In this document: positions 1 through 10,650 of the stretch, in pieces
How the letters are laid out: each line of letters begins with the position of its first letter
How positions within the stretch are numbered: the first letter of the stretch is position 1
From: Trichobilharzia regenti
Taxonomy: Eukaryota; Platyhelminthes; Trematoda; Strigeidida; Schistosomatidae
Assembly: GCA_944472135.2 (NCBI GenBank)
Contig: OX235263.1
Span: forward strand, 2,835,517 to 2,899,516
Direction: 5' to 3'
DNA: 64,000 nucleotides
Made by a program: the position numbers and the translations under genes
Notes under the pieces: model-generated
Seen by the model: only the letters and a program-made list of their open reading frames with translations
The model's database searches: none
What the model was told of the DNA's origin: nothing

Positions 1-91
1 TCTACTGCTGCTTAAAATATTCACAATGTCGTTACAAACTCAAACTTACCCTGACATATGGAAGATTATATTCATTACGCCTAAACACAAA
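1..91 (+). mobile_element. CR1-like LINE fragment (RT region)
   Basis: This stretch is the reverse complement of 5524-5614 within the minus-strand CR1-like element, so it is a plus-oriented piece of the same reverse transcriptase region. It continues off the left edge. The fragment stops exactly at the base where the LTR at 92-447 begins, which is the same CR1 position where the solo LTR at 5166-5523 is inserted. Confidence 0.8.
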
Positions 92-447
92 TGTCAGCCA
101 CTTCTCCTAAACCGTTAATGCCCAGCTCTTGCTACGCTCAGGCTCACGCTGTCGCTTGAAGTTTCTCAGAAACGCCTAGTAATAACGGACGAAAAAACGA
201 AAACACCAGTTGTTGACTCGAGGATTCTTTATTGTTACACCAACATATAAATCAAGTATGAATAAGGTCTGTGAACAAATATTACAATAATAAATCACAA
301 TATTTCTTCTGACGGTGTTTTAAACTTCTTTCTGAACAGCGACCGATGAGACAATGACTGTCGTATTGATGCCTCCGCGAAAATTGGGGAAGTTGATTTT
401 GAGCAAACAACCATGAATTGATCGTTCAATCTTCAACTACATTGACA
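92..447 (-). mobile_element. Boudicca-like 3' LTR (left arm)
   Basis: Read on the minus strand this 356-bp unit starts TGTCAATGTAG and ends GGCTGACA, so it has TG...CA ends, and it contains an AATAAA polyadenylation motif. On its U3 side it directly abuts a purine run (GCCGGGGAG on the minus strand, 448-456) like an LTR-element polypurine tract, so it is a 3' LTR rather than a solo LTR. The family resemblance to schistosome Boudicca is from memory and unverified; related copies here lie at 5166-5523, 18358-18726 and 18810-19141. Confidence 0.8.
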
Positions 448-1933
448 CTCCCCGGCAAAAAAGGGCTCCAACCCCTTTTTTCCATCACGACCAATACACG
501 TTGACTTGGATGCCATTGCGAGAACCTGGGTCACACGGACAGAGCTGAAATGGAAAACAAACAGAAAAGCCAACACACCACAAGCATACCCACAGCACAA
601 TCTCACACATCGCTGACGACCTGCGCCTCCAGACAGAGACCTCCTCTTGACATCTTGCAACACAATCGCCACTTGCTAGAACGACTCTTGCAGAATGCAA
701 CGTGACGATAGCACCACCTCATGATACTCCACGCTCATCCTCTTATCTACTCGCTACCAATTATCACTGAAATCGCTTGTCACTCATTCTGTCTCAATTC
801 TAGAAACGATGACGTATGCGAGCCTCAGTCGTTTACACTCTTTCTCCCTGGCGTGTCGGACCACAGCTAACAGTTATCTCCATGTGCATTTCATTCTCAG
901 CAATAACCTAGCCTCCCCGGCGTATACGACCCATCTGCTGTCCTTAACATCAATCAATTCATTCATGGATGTAGAAGACTCGAAACAACTTCAGAAGTAA
1001 TCACGACGAAAATTTTAACAAAGTTATGCGATAAAAACAAGGTACGAAAAGAACGAGTAAACACAATAAATCCAAAACACCACTAATTGATATGACACAC
1101 CACACGTATATACAAACAGTACACACAAACCCGCAGATCGTGTCTTGATGGAATTCCTATGAAGAATTGCATGGTTTACACCAGTACGCCTGCAACCCTT
1201 CTCAGGTTGACGATTGTAAGTTGTGGAATGTCCGGACACAAACAAGATTATTCAACAATTACAATAATTGGAACTCACACAATTATTTAACACAAACATA
1301 TGTACAATCAACACATCAAATGTTGTGGATCCTGGCACGACAAACCACGCTTGAAGAACTGTAGGACTTACAGCAGTACGCCTACATTCCTTCTCAAGTT
1401 GATGATCCAAGTGGAAGTCTTCCTGACACAAACAGAATTACCAACAGCTAGATGACAGATGATACCAATTCAGTACATGCAATATGAACATATGTACAAA
1501 ATCACACACCAAGCACACTGGACTGCTCATTGATGCGCTACCCTTTGAAGAATTGTAGGACTTACACCAGTACGCCTACAACCCTTCTCAGGTTGACGCT
1601 CTAGGTTGGAAAATCTTTGCAGAGTTCATTTGCTAACTTCCTTCTATCAGCTATATCCTCAAGTCTGAACGGTAACACGCTCATGTCATTGTATCGTAGA
1701 ATATAGATGACGAACAAACACACGAAGTATCTGGTCAACCAAGTGTAGAAACAGAGTAATTTACACCAAAGATAATAGCATTCAAATAGTAACTTGCATC
1801 TAGAAATGCCTTTATTCGTGCAAGTCAATTTAACAATTACTCTCTCGTTTACACTTGGCTTATCCTCACTAAACTGACCAATATCTTTCGTCTTTTCAAA
1901 TGCACCAATACTATCATAGTCATTGCACAAGAT
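448..1933 (-). repeat. Left arm of a large inverted repeat
   Basis: This segment reads on the minus strand almost exactly as 16950-18809 reads on the plus strand, once the solo LTR at 18358-18726 is set aside. Short open frames recur in both arms with identical or near-identical translations. It is the 3' untranslated part of a Boudicca-like element plus the last ~110 codons of its final ORF. Identity stops at about 1933; beyond it only the left copy continues into upstream coding sequence. Confidence 0.85.
1159..1605 (-). repeat. Three ~195-bp imperfect direct repeats in the LTR-element 3' UTR
   Basis: A ~55-bp motif recurs at about 1159, 1351 and 1551; its + strand core is CAGTACGCCTAC with a downstream CTTCTCAGGTTGA. 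The ~140 bp between occurrences are also related. The same three copies appear in the right arm near 17281, 17480 and 17671. The function is unknown. Confidence 0.75.
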
Positions 1934-2785
1934 ACTTGAGTTGATGGGTGTCTGTTTCATTGTGGATGACAGCACCAACGATGACTGAGTGACACAAGGT
2001 GATGAACTTAGTGGTAGATCAGAAGCTGTTCTTGTTCGGCTCTCAGATAATTGTCCAACTGCAAGATTACCACCACTGCTCTCTTTCACTACTAGTTCGG
2101 GTTTAGCACTATCATCTGATGATAGGTGGGCTGCACTCTGATCAATTACACTGACTGTCTCACAAGTATGCACACCTTTTGGAACTGCATCTGCATTCAA
2201 TTCTACTTCACGTTGTAGTTGTACAGAACCTTTATTTAACTTAGCAGTAATAGGTATTCCCCTCATTTCATCATGATCAACCAAAGACAAATGTGAAGTA
2301 TCATGATCATTATCACGAATATTCACTTTACCGTCAACTTCATCATTTTCAAACTCTTTAATAACAGAAGTAGACAATTTTGGTTCCTCCTCGCAAATCC
2401 TAAAAGGTTTTATAACTTCACTCTGACTAGTAATACCTTGTAAACTTGTAGGGTCAGAACTGCACTCTGAAGCAGCAACTCTATTCTGTGACACTTTATT
2501 CAACAACGGCTTACCAGTTGCAACTACTGACTTCTTCACAACACCGTCATCGTCACACAATTCGGAGTCATGCCTGGAGTTTACATTTAGCTTATCACTG
2601 AACTTGCTCACTGGTTCACAGTTCACTTCTGTATGCACCTCTTGCACACGTGTAAAACACAACCGTGTCTGTCTTGCATCTTGTAACTTATCTGTTGAGG
2701 ATGTACTACGAAACCTGTTACACCCACTAGATCGATATGCATTACTAGATGTAATATATATTTCTTCCTGTTTGTGCAGGAACAT
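1601..2785 (-). CDS. ORF in env position of a Boudicca-like LTR element (partial copy)
   Basis: This is a 394-codon open frame on the minus strand, downstream of where gag-pol would lie and upstream of the element's 3' UTR and LTR, which is the position of a third or envelope-like ORF. I do not recognise the protein. Most of it is polar and rich in Ser, Thr, Asp and Glu. Near the C-terminus a hydrophobic, Cys/Tyr/Leu-rich stretch of about 35 residues could form one membrane segment, followed by a short basic/acidic tail ending at a stop. No clear signal peptide or furin-type site is visible, so an envelope role is inference from position only. The 5' part of the element is missing: by about 2945 the sequence has become the 3' end of the neighbouring CR1-like LINE. 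The last ~110 codons are duplicated at 16953-17282. Confidence 0.5.
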   Translation of the reverse strand: MFLHKQEEIYITSSNAYRSSGCNRFRSTSSTDKLQDARQTRLCFTRVQEVHTEVNCEPVSKFSDKLNVNSRHDSELCDDDGVVKKSVVATGKPLLNKVSQNRVAASECSSDPTSLQGITSQSEVIKPFRICEEEPKLSTSVIKEFENDEVDGKVNIRDNDHDTSHLSLVDHDEMRGIPITAKLNKGSVQLQREVELNADAVPKGVHTCETVSVIDQSAAHLSSDDSAKPELVVKESSGGNLAVGQLSESRTRTASDLPLSSSPCVTQSSLVLSSTMKQTPINSSILCNDYDSIGAFEKTKDIGQFSEDKPSVNERVIVKLTCTNKGISRCKLLFECYYLWCKLLCFYTWLTRYFVCLFVIYILRYNDMSVLPFRLEDIADRRKLANELCKDFPT

Positions 2786-3789
2786 ACCAATTGTACAGTC
2801 ATGGATGAGTTATTATATAAATTACACAAAATTTTAATGTATAATGGATTTACAGTTTGGTTGTTCTTTCCGACATCAAAGTCATTCGGAACAGTCTGCT
2901 GTAAAGTTTGTTTGTGCAACAAATAAAGAAATATAGAAATATTGTCTTCGCATTAACAAAAAACCCAGACATCAGATGAATGTAATACAAATATCTGGGA
3001 AAAATAAAGCTTGAAGTTAATTCTCCTATATAACTTTGTTGTGAACAACACCCTTGGCTTAAAGATTATTGATGTATTATGTTTAGATCAGTGATATATT
3101 TATTCCATTTTTTCAGTAGTCTTATCGTAGTTTTATAACAGGAAAGAAATTTGGTCGTGGATACGAAAAATAGATAAGGTCATGTTGGGTTGTTTTACTG
3201 CATCATTTCAGATCATGAATACTCATTTACAGCATGTTCTCCAGCGTCTTCAAATGGTAGAATTAGATCGTTCATGGAATTTAAGTGGTTATGAGATAGA
3301 CGGTTTGGAATTAATCCTCATTTCAGTTTAGATGCAGGGTTTTTCGACCTCGACAGGGAAGATGAATAGGAGCAGCAGAATAACAGAAAGAGAAAGTATG
3401 TGAAAATGAAAAGGACATTAATATTTTATGCACTTATAAATGATTATGTCAATTGTATGTTATATTTTAGTAAAAATTTACGTTTTAGTTGTGTTTTCAC
3501 GTATTTATGCGAAGTCTTAGAGTTTATTTAGTGTCATAATGTGTATTAGTGAGTCTGAGCGTTTTAGCGTTCTAATGTCTGGTGCGTTTTAGAAATAAGT
3601 GGTGGGTTCTGGCAGGGATAGTTATTGGGGTGAAAGTTTATATAGCAAGCGATTGAAGGTTACACTAGATTGACACGTCCTATTTCTAAGGGTAAACTAA
3701 TCCTGTATGTTCCGTACTAAGTCTTTATGCATCCATGCTGCTAGTTTATTTATAGTTTTTAGATTGCAAAGGGTGTTGAAGTGCGTCTT

Positions 3790-5165
3790 TTAGGTGCTGT
3801 AGTAGATAAGTAGTTGGTTCGTTCTAGGAGTAAATAGTTTATTGATATAATCAGTAGAGTGAAGCAGTCTGTACAGAGAGCGTTTGAAGCTTGTAACTGA
3901 AGAGCAAGTTCTGATATCTATAGGCAGGCTATTCCATATTTTAGAATACATGACTGGGAAGAAGTTCTCACGGAGTGTTGACTTAAAGGAATGAGTTGTC
4001 ACTGTGCCAGTTTGGTTGCGCAGATCGTAAGAACCTTCCTGTGCGAATTGTATGTCCCTGTTACCTGAGAATGATATTTTGTGGAGGATCTTATAGAAGA
4101 ATATTAGCTTTATAATAAGTCGTCTTGTCCAAAGTGGGTCAAGTTTTAGTATCATGCAGCGTGAGTTGTAGTCTTTGTTATAATCGTAGCCAAGCAGTTT
4201 TGAGGTAAAATATCGATGGATACTTTCCATCCTTAGGTTGTCACGTGTGCGAATGCTGCTTATAATAAATGGACAGTATTCTAGTAGTGGTCTGACACAT
4301 GTTTTGTACAGAATAAGCTTAGCTTCATTGTTGTGGAAGTTCCTGAGTATGCATCCTAAGAGCATCCTCGATTTTCTAGTCTGTAATGCTACTTGCTCAG
4401 AGAATGTCAAGTCACTAGAGTACGTCAGGCCTAGGTCAACGACACTTCGGAGTCTGGTTAAGTTAGCAGATTGAAGCGTTAATTTGAGGTCAATTGAGGG
4501 TGCACCGAAGCAGATCCAGCCACATTTGTTCAGATTAAATTGGAGATTCCATAGGGACGACCAAGCAGCCATTTTATCTAGTTCCTTCTGCACTACATTC
4601 TCGAAGTTCCCTAAGTCATCACGTTGGAATGTATAAGCTACTTTTAGGTCATCTGCAAAGATGAATGGTTTCCCGTGCGTGAAGCAAGCGCATATGTCAT
4701 TGATGTATAGTGTAAATAGGAGGGGTCCAATGACACTACATTGTACTACACCAGAAGTAATAGGGCTAGGTTTGGAGGTCGCAGACCCGAGTTTAACTAT
4801 TTGGGACCTATTGTTAAGGAATGATTTAAGCCATCCTAATAATGGGTCACGTATTCCTAATGAGTTTAGCCTATTTGTTAGCAGTAAATGGTCAACACGG
4901 TCAAATGCTTTAGAAATGTCAAAGTAGATGACAAGTACTAGTTGCCGTCTGTCACGACTGCTGGTTACAAAATTGAGGAAGTCTAGGTGACATGTTAAGC
5001 ATGATCTGGATTTCAGGAATCCATGTTGGTTCGGACTTATAATATTGCGGCTAAGCATATGTTTGATTAGGTTCTCTTTAACTAGTCTCTCCATAATTCT
5101 AGATGCTATAGGTGTGATATTGATTGGCCGGTAGTTACTGACTTCAGTTTTCGAGCCAGATTTGT
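3790..5165 (-). pseudogene. CR1-like reverse transcriptase, C-terminal two-thirds
   Basis: The minus-strand frame runs from the LTR insertion point to a stop at 3790. It carries the classic LINE RT blocks: NYRPINIT just upstream of the ATG at 5094, then FDISKAFDRVDH (motif A), SGVVQCSVIGPLLF (motif B, with Cys in place of the usual Gly of the QGSVLGP block) and FADDLKVAY (motif C, catalytic FADD). A conserved C-terminal region follows (ILYKTCVRPLLEYC). It would copy element RNA into DNA at a nicked target. The solo LTR at 5166-5523 separates it from its N-terminal part, so no full enzyme can be made. The copy at 22367-23954 is its closest relative in the window. Confidence 0.88.
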
Positions 5166-5523
5166 TGTCAGTGTAGTTGAAGATTGAACGATCAATTCAT
5201 GGTTGTTTGCTCAAAACCAACTTCCCCAATTTTCGCGGAGGCATCAATACGACAGTCATCGTCTCATCGGTCGCTGTTTAGAAAGAAGTCAGCAGTAAAC
5301 CATCAGAAGTAATCTTGTGATTTGTTATTGTAATATTTGCTCACAGACCTTAGTCATACTTGATTTATATGTTGGTGTAACAATAAAGAATCCTCGAGTC
5401 AACAACTGGTGTTTTCGTTTTTTCGTCCGTTATTACTAGGCGTTTCTGAGAAACTTCAAGCGACAGCGTGAGCCTGAGCGTAGCAAGAGCTGGGCATTAA
5501 CGGTTTAGGAGAAGTGGCTGACA
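5166..5523 (+). mobile_element. Solo LTR (Boudicca-like) in CR1 RT, TSD TTTGT
   Basis: The 358-bp unit starts TGTCAGTGTAG and ends GGCTGACA, and is flanked by perfect 5-bp duplications TTTGT at 5161-5165 and 5524-5528. A polyadenylation motif AATAAA lies at 5382-5387. It interrupts the RT of the surrounding CR1-like LINE, so it is younger than that insertion. Its R/U5-side ~180 bp look identical to the LTR at 92-447, while the U3 side differs at about a dozen positions. Confidence 0.9.
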
Positions 5524-5775
5524 TTTGTGTTTAGGCGTAATGAATATAATCTTCCATATGTCAGGGTAAGTTTGAGTTTGTAACGACATTGTGAATATTT
5601 TAAGCAGCAGTAGAGGAATGTCAGGGCCACCATATTTAGAGAAATAAGGTGATATACCGTCGGTACTGAAACCTTTTGAACTTTTGAGGGTTTTTATAGT
5701 TTGGTTAATATTAGCGTAAGTGAATTCAACAGTGCTGATTTGGTTTGGTGTGAGTGGAGATGGAGTTTGTGCCAT
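5524..5775 (-). pseudogene. CR1-like reverse transcriptase, N-terminal part
   Basis: The minus-strand frame has the typical pre-RT block (KSSKGFSTDGISPYFSKYGG, then a stretch equivalent to YPDIWKIIFITPKHK) seen just before RT motif 1 in CR1-type LINEs. The frame runs into LTR sequence at 5523 and stops shortly after; the last few codons of that open frame belong to the LTR, not to the RT. Matching sequence is present at 22416-22590 in the plus-strand copy. Confidence 0.85.
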
Positions 5776-5991
5776 ATCAGTAACAGGGTGTATATCGATA
5801 AGCTGGACTCAGGGTTTAAGGTAGTTACCTGCAAACGTTTTGTTGAATAGTTCACATATGTCTGCAGAGTTAGTGCATAGCCTACCTTTGTCTATGAGGA
5901 GAGAAATGCTGTGATTTTTGCGATTCATTCGCCTCCTTATGATTTCTGTGAGTGCATACACTCTAGCAGGACTGGCTACTGCGATGCGTTC

Positions 5992-7449
5992 TTACTTTCT
6001 CATACGGAAACTTCGTGCCTGTGAGATGGAGCTAAGGGTGTTAAGCGTTAGACCTAGAGTGCCAAAGTCGTGGTGTTTGAAGTAACTTGTTGAGAGTCTC
6101 TTCAGTTTCGTACGATCCTTTGGTTTTATGAACGACTTTCTGTGTGGGGAAACCTTTAGTGTTTGGAGTGGAATGACAGCATCTAAGCATGTGTTTGAGT
6201 TATGGTAGAAGATGGTTAGGGCTCTCGATAGGTCATTAGTAGTGAAGTATTCATCCCATTCGGAGGATCTTAGCATTGATTCTACCAATGCCCAGTTTGC
6301 CTTACTATAGTTCCTATATATTACTTGTTGTGAAGTGGAGGTATCAGATGCATTGCTACTCAGCGGAATTGGCAGTGCACACATCACTGTTTTGTGGTCA
6401 CTCCCTGGAAACTCAGAACCTACTAGCGTTGAAAGGGGGCTTATATTGTGGCAGAAGATTAAGTCTAGTACGTTGTTACCTCTTGTGGGAGTAGTGACAG
6501 TTTGTTTCCAGCCAAGTATATCCAGTGTGCCTAAGAACTTATCAAATTTAGTTACGCCTGTGGGTATATCCCAGTTGATTTCAGGTAAGTTGAAGTCCCC
6601 ACATAGGATCTTATGGTCGTATTGTAAGTCGGATAATTGCTCCAGAGTATTGATAAGTTGGGTCTTGTAATTACTAAAGGTGCCAGGTGCTCTGTAGGTG
6701 CATCCAATTAATGCTGTTACGTTATTTAGGTGTACATTAACCCATAGAGTCTCAGGCATGTTGAGTGTACCACTTTCTAGCTGTGATACAGTAAGTTCAT
6801 TCAGAAAGTACATGAGACAACCCCCTCCTTTACCACCTTCCCTGTCACACCGAAAGTGTGTGTAGTTATCTAAGCTTATTTCTTCATCCAGGATGTTCGA
6901 ATGACACCAAGATTCAGTGATGACAATTACAGGGGGTTTGTATATTACTGTGAGTGCTCTGAGCATCGGCAATTTATTTAGAACAGATCTAGCATTTATG
7001 AGGATTAGGTAAAGATGAGAGTTGAAATAGCATTTGAAGTATTTAAGTTCGTTAGTCAGCCCCGAATATGGTTCAGCACCTAGTAGTTCTGCTGGACATG
7101 ATGATCCTATGTTAAGAGGAGTTTCAGCATCATGCTCACCTATGTCCATCGAGTTAGTGTGTGCTGTTTTCGGTGAAGAATTAAGAGTTGGAGTACTGGA
7201 TTTGCTATAGACTAAGGAAATTTTATCTTTAGTTAGGTTACAGAAGTGGGTAGGGTTCTTTATTTGACCTATACTTGTGCAAGTGTCAAGTGTGCCTAAT
7301 GGATACAGGTGCACTAGACCGTTCCTGTTTTCATGCAAGGAGGGAGCCAGCACTAGTGGTTTAGGAGTGTTAACATCCCTACCAGCTGTTTTTTCAACGC
7401 TGACAGGGACGCGGGGGATAAAAAATGATTGGATCCTTGTGATGACCAT
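5992..7449 (-). pseudogene. CR1-like apurinic-type endonuclease domain
   Basis: This 485-codon minus-strand frame contains an endonuclease/exonuclease/phosphatase-fold domain in its C-terminal two-thirds. Visible motifs, in order, are LINARSVLNKL, the catalytic-type Glu in ITESWCH, GDFNLPEINWD, LDLIF and the terminal SDHKTV. This enzyme nicks the target strand to prime reverse transcription. The N-terminal ~120 residues are low-complexity linker. The frame closes at 5992 and RT resumes in another register by 5775, so one or more indels lie between them. Confidence 0.88.
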
Positions 7450-8116
7450 GGCTTATTATTCCACCTATTGTTTGATGCTAGTTGTGTCCTTGTGTGGGTT
7501 TCATGTGTACTGCATTGTGGGTTAGTTCCCAGCAGACTTGTACCATATATCCGGTCGAAATTTGTTTGTGTGCCATACTCTGAAGACCCTGAGTTGTTGA
7601 TAGCCGAGTTCTTACTATTACCACTTGTACTATTGAGGGTGACATTGTTGTGACATTGGATATCAGTGTGTGCCACGGTGCGATTTAGCACGTTGTGAGT
7701 GCTAACACTATTGACCGTGGGGAGTGTGGGTTTATTTAAGCTGCCACTGTTTTTGTTGGTATGATTTAGGGGCATATTTTCCTTATCTTTAGCAATGGAG
7801 TTATGGCTAGGAGAGGACAATGTCGAATTTCGGGGGGTTTTGACTTTTTTCTGGGGTTATTTAGTGGCATTTTAGATTCTGCGGTGATAGGTGGTATGGT
7901 TTTGTTATTTATTTGGTTACAGTCTAGTGGCCTTTCGGCTGGTGTTGCACTCTGATGGGATAATTCTGTGTGTTTTGAGAGGGGTGATGCGGTGGGGTCT
8001 ACTGTATCTTTCACAGGGTTGGGAATAATGGCTGCTTGCAATGTCCTATTACCTATTTCACAATTAGTCTTAGCGAGATAGTTGTATGCGCGCCTCTCTA
8101 TGACTGTTTTGTCCAC
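7353..8116 (-). pseudogene. CR1-like linker / ORF1 C-terminal region
   Basis: Two overlapping minus-strand frames (8116-7766 and 7820-7353) are rich in Asn, Ser, Thr and Pro and carry no domain I recognise. They lie between the ORF1-like block and the endonuclease of the same element, in register with neither, which suggests that indels broke one longer frame. Confidence 0.5.
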
Positions 8117-8203
8117 CCCGACCTTTATATGTTTGTAGTTTCTGGCTTGCGATAGGGTGTGTTGGGAGTGGATGAATTTTCTGGTCTCTGCCGGTGTTTC
8201 GAA

Positions 8204-8863
8204 CTAAAAACGAATAGGACAACCCTTTTCATGTTGACTCTTCTTCAGCCTATAGCACTTAGTCTTGGAGTTAGGCATTTTCGCTTCACTAAGTAAGATG
8301 CGCTGTACCTTTTTTAGCGCCTCATTGTCCGGAACGTTGTAGACAATAGCACTCAGTTTTGCGTCGAGTCGTTTTGTTACTTCTGTGGTAACAAAATTAA
8401 TGAGGTTATCTACCTTAGTTACCGATTCTGTGTCAAGCTTGTTAAGGTTTACAGTCTTCATGAGGATAGTTAGAGGTGTCAATTCACAGACCTGCGATCT
8501 GATATCGCTGATCTGATCTGATAATTTGGATATCTCGGTATTGGTTTCGATGTTTCCAGCATTCACTGACTTACTGTTTTTTATTTCCCTTAATTCAGCC
8601 TTAAGTTCTCCTATAGACAACTTTAGAAGTTCTATTTCTGAAGATAGTACTGAAAAAGAGCTTGATCGCTGGAGTTTTTTGATAAGCACATAAGGTGAAG
8701 GGAAGAATTCTGTATGAGCAGAGGGTACTGAATTTTTAGGAGTAGTGCTAATACTAGCTGTCAGTACAGTTTTATCTTCAGTTCCAGCTCGACGCTTACG
8801 GCATACAAGTGAGTTATGTGACACTATAGCCGTTTGTAGGGGGTGTCTTGCTTGTTGTAGCAA
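8204..8863 (-). pseudogene. CR1-like ORF1 protein
   Basis: This 219-codon minus-strand frame sits at the 5' side of the CR1-like LINE. Residues ~75-130 form an obvious coiled-coil pattern (repeated Leu/Ile with Glu/Lys, for example LKLSIGELKAELREI and ISKLSDQISDIRSQV). A conserved-looking block with IVYNVPDN follows, as in ORF1-type RNA-binding proteins of flatworm LINEs. By family knowledge ORF1 binds element RNA and multimerises. The frame ends within a Lys/Arg-rich stretch and the continuation is in another frame. Confidence 0.65.
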
Positions 8864-9079
8864 TCAAGGACGTTATATTAGACACCAGTTTTACAGGGGA
8901 TAGGGTTCGTTGCTTTGTACTTTGCTTAACCATAACTATTAGAAAGGAGAGTTAGCGGTTACAAGTATGGAGGTAGTATGGTACTTGTGCAAGTACTACA
9001 ACAAGATAAATTTTATGTAACGAATCACGTAAAAATGTAATGCAAACGTTGAATGTACCGCGATACACAACTGGTATCA

Positions 9080-10650
9080 ATCAGTTGTTGTTGTTGTTGT
9101 CATCCACAAGGAAAAAGGCGCTCATCAACTCCAGTATCTTAAGTCTTAGGAATAAAGAAACGCGGGCAATTCAGTCGCCACATAACACTGGAGAAATAGC
9201 CAAACTCTTCAAAAGTAGGTTAACTAACTCCAAATCTCAAGATGTTTTCAACTTCGATAAGGAGTGGAACATATCCAAATCGCTGGAAGAAATCCTACGT
9301 TGTACCCATTCACAAAACCGGACCTACAGCGAACATAGATAATTACCGCCCCATCAACATTACTTCCGTAGTTTCACGTGTGATGGAAAAGATTGTAAAG
9401 AAGCAAATTGTTCAGTATTTGCTCTCGAATGACTTAATATTCCCTTTCCAATACGGTTTCCTAAATAGAAGATCGTGCATTACTTGCCAGTTAGATTATT
9501 TCGACCACATTACTGAATGTGTAGACAAAGGTCGTTCGGCAGCAACATTATTTCTAGATGTTAGGAAAGCTTTTGATAAAGTCCCACATAACAGACTCAT
9601 ACTGAAACTCCTATCATATGGAATAAGTGGAAGGCTTCTTGAGTGGATAACTTCCTTTCTTACAGAAAGAGAACAGTAAGTTAAAGTCAACCGTCACTTA
9701 TCAACATCCAAACCGATAACCAGAGGCGTGATACAAGGTAGTGTTCTTGGCCCTACCCTATTCATTGTATTCATAAATGATATTGTCTCTATGATCAAGT
9801 ATGGCAAGCCATACCTCTTTGCAGATGACCTCAAAGTTGTCTATGATTTCGACTATAATGATATGAATATTGTTAGTAAAATCCAAGAAGACCTAAATAG
9901 TCTATGTAATTGGAGTGAAAAATGGCAGTTAACGTTCAATCCAGCTAAATCTGGGATAACATACTTCGGACGTAGGAAACCTAGCATGTGTCTATACATA
10001 TACGCTGACCTTGTCTCAAACACGGACACAGTCACAGATCTCGGGGTAACATACCCAGATCTTACCTTTACTGAACATGCAAATAAGAAGGTATCTGATT
10101 GTAAACGTCTAACCGGCTTTGTGCTACGCAACTTTTACACTCCAGAAGCCAGATTAGCCATATATAAGATATGCATTCGCCCCAAACTTGAATACTGTGC
10201 CCACTTATACAGTAGCTTTAAATCAGCAGACAGAAAAAAGTTGAAAATGTCCAAAGATTCCTCACGAAACGCATATTAGGCTATGGTCAGCAAATAGAAT
10301 ACCTTGACAGATGTATTCGACTGGACTTAGAGCCCTTATGGTTAAGGAGAGTGAAGTGCAATTTATTTCTCTTATTCAAAGTTATAAGAAAGCACTGTAA
10401 CAGTAACTCGTCCATAACCTATGCTAATCCTAAATCGTATGGACTACGCAACCATAACTACCTTCTCAAGGTTAACACCCATAAACTCACCACTAGAGCT
10501 AACTTCTTCACCATTAAATATTGCAAACTTTGGAACCAACTACCCTCTGAGATAAGATCCTGTGAAAGGCCTGACAGTTTCAAAAGGAGCCTAGAAAAAC
10601 ATATCAACATTTCCACTCTAGCCCGCCTCAAAGATCTCAACTGCTGGTAG
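9080..10650 (+). pseudogene. CR1-like LINE relic with nonsense and frameshift lesions
   Basis: This is a plus-strand, 5'-truncated copy of a related but distinct CR1-type family. RT blocks are NYRPINITSV (9340), FLDVRKAFDKVPH (motif A, ~9550), GVIQGSVLGPTLF (motif B, ~9725) and FADDLKVVYDF (motif C, ~9820). The frame starting at 9242 is broken by a TAA at 9677-9679; the following segment (9728-10279) is in the same register, so this is a single nonsense change. Near 10245 one base has been lost and the C-terminal domain continues in another frame (10351-10650). Upstream, 9080-9240 encodes the pre-RT region in a third register. The copy is dead. It lies head-to-head with the minus-strand CR1-like element about 100 bp away. 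Confidence 0.87.

Larger units (their letters stand above)
2945..8960 (-). mobile_element. CR1-like non-LTR retrotransposon, near full length, interrupted
   Basis: On the minus strand the order is ORF1-like coding sequence (8863-8204), a linker region (8116-7353), an apurinic-type endonuclease (7449-5992), reverse transcriptase (5775-3790) and a 3' UTR of about 850 bp. The 3' UTR matches that of the plus-strand copy at 23955-24580, for example the segment around 2950-3070. A 358-bp solo LTR splits the RT. The 5' boundary near 8960 is approximate. Frame breaks between the blocks make this copy inactive. Confidence 0.85.

Noticed and set aside
1601..2785. Host gene for the 394-codon frame
   Set aside because: It is followed in order by the 3' UTR, purine tract and LTR of a Boudicca-like element, and its end is duplicated together with them at 16953-18809; an element ORF is the simpler reading.
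5497..5775. Complete 92-residue protein
   Set aside because: Its C-terminus is encoded by the inserted LTR; it is the N-terminal stub of a disrupted LINE RT.
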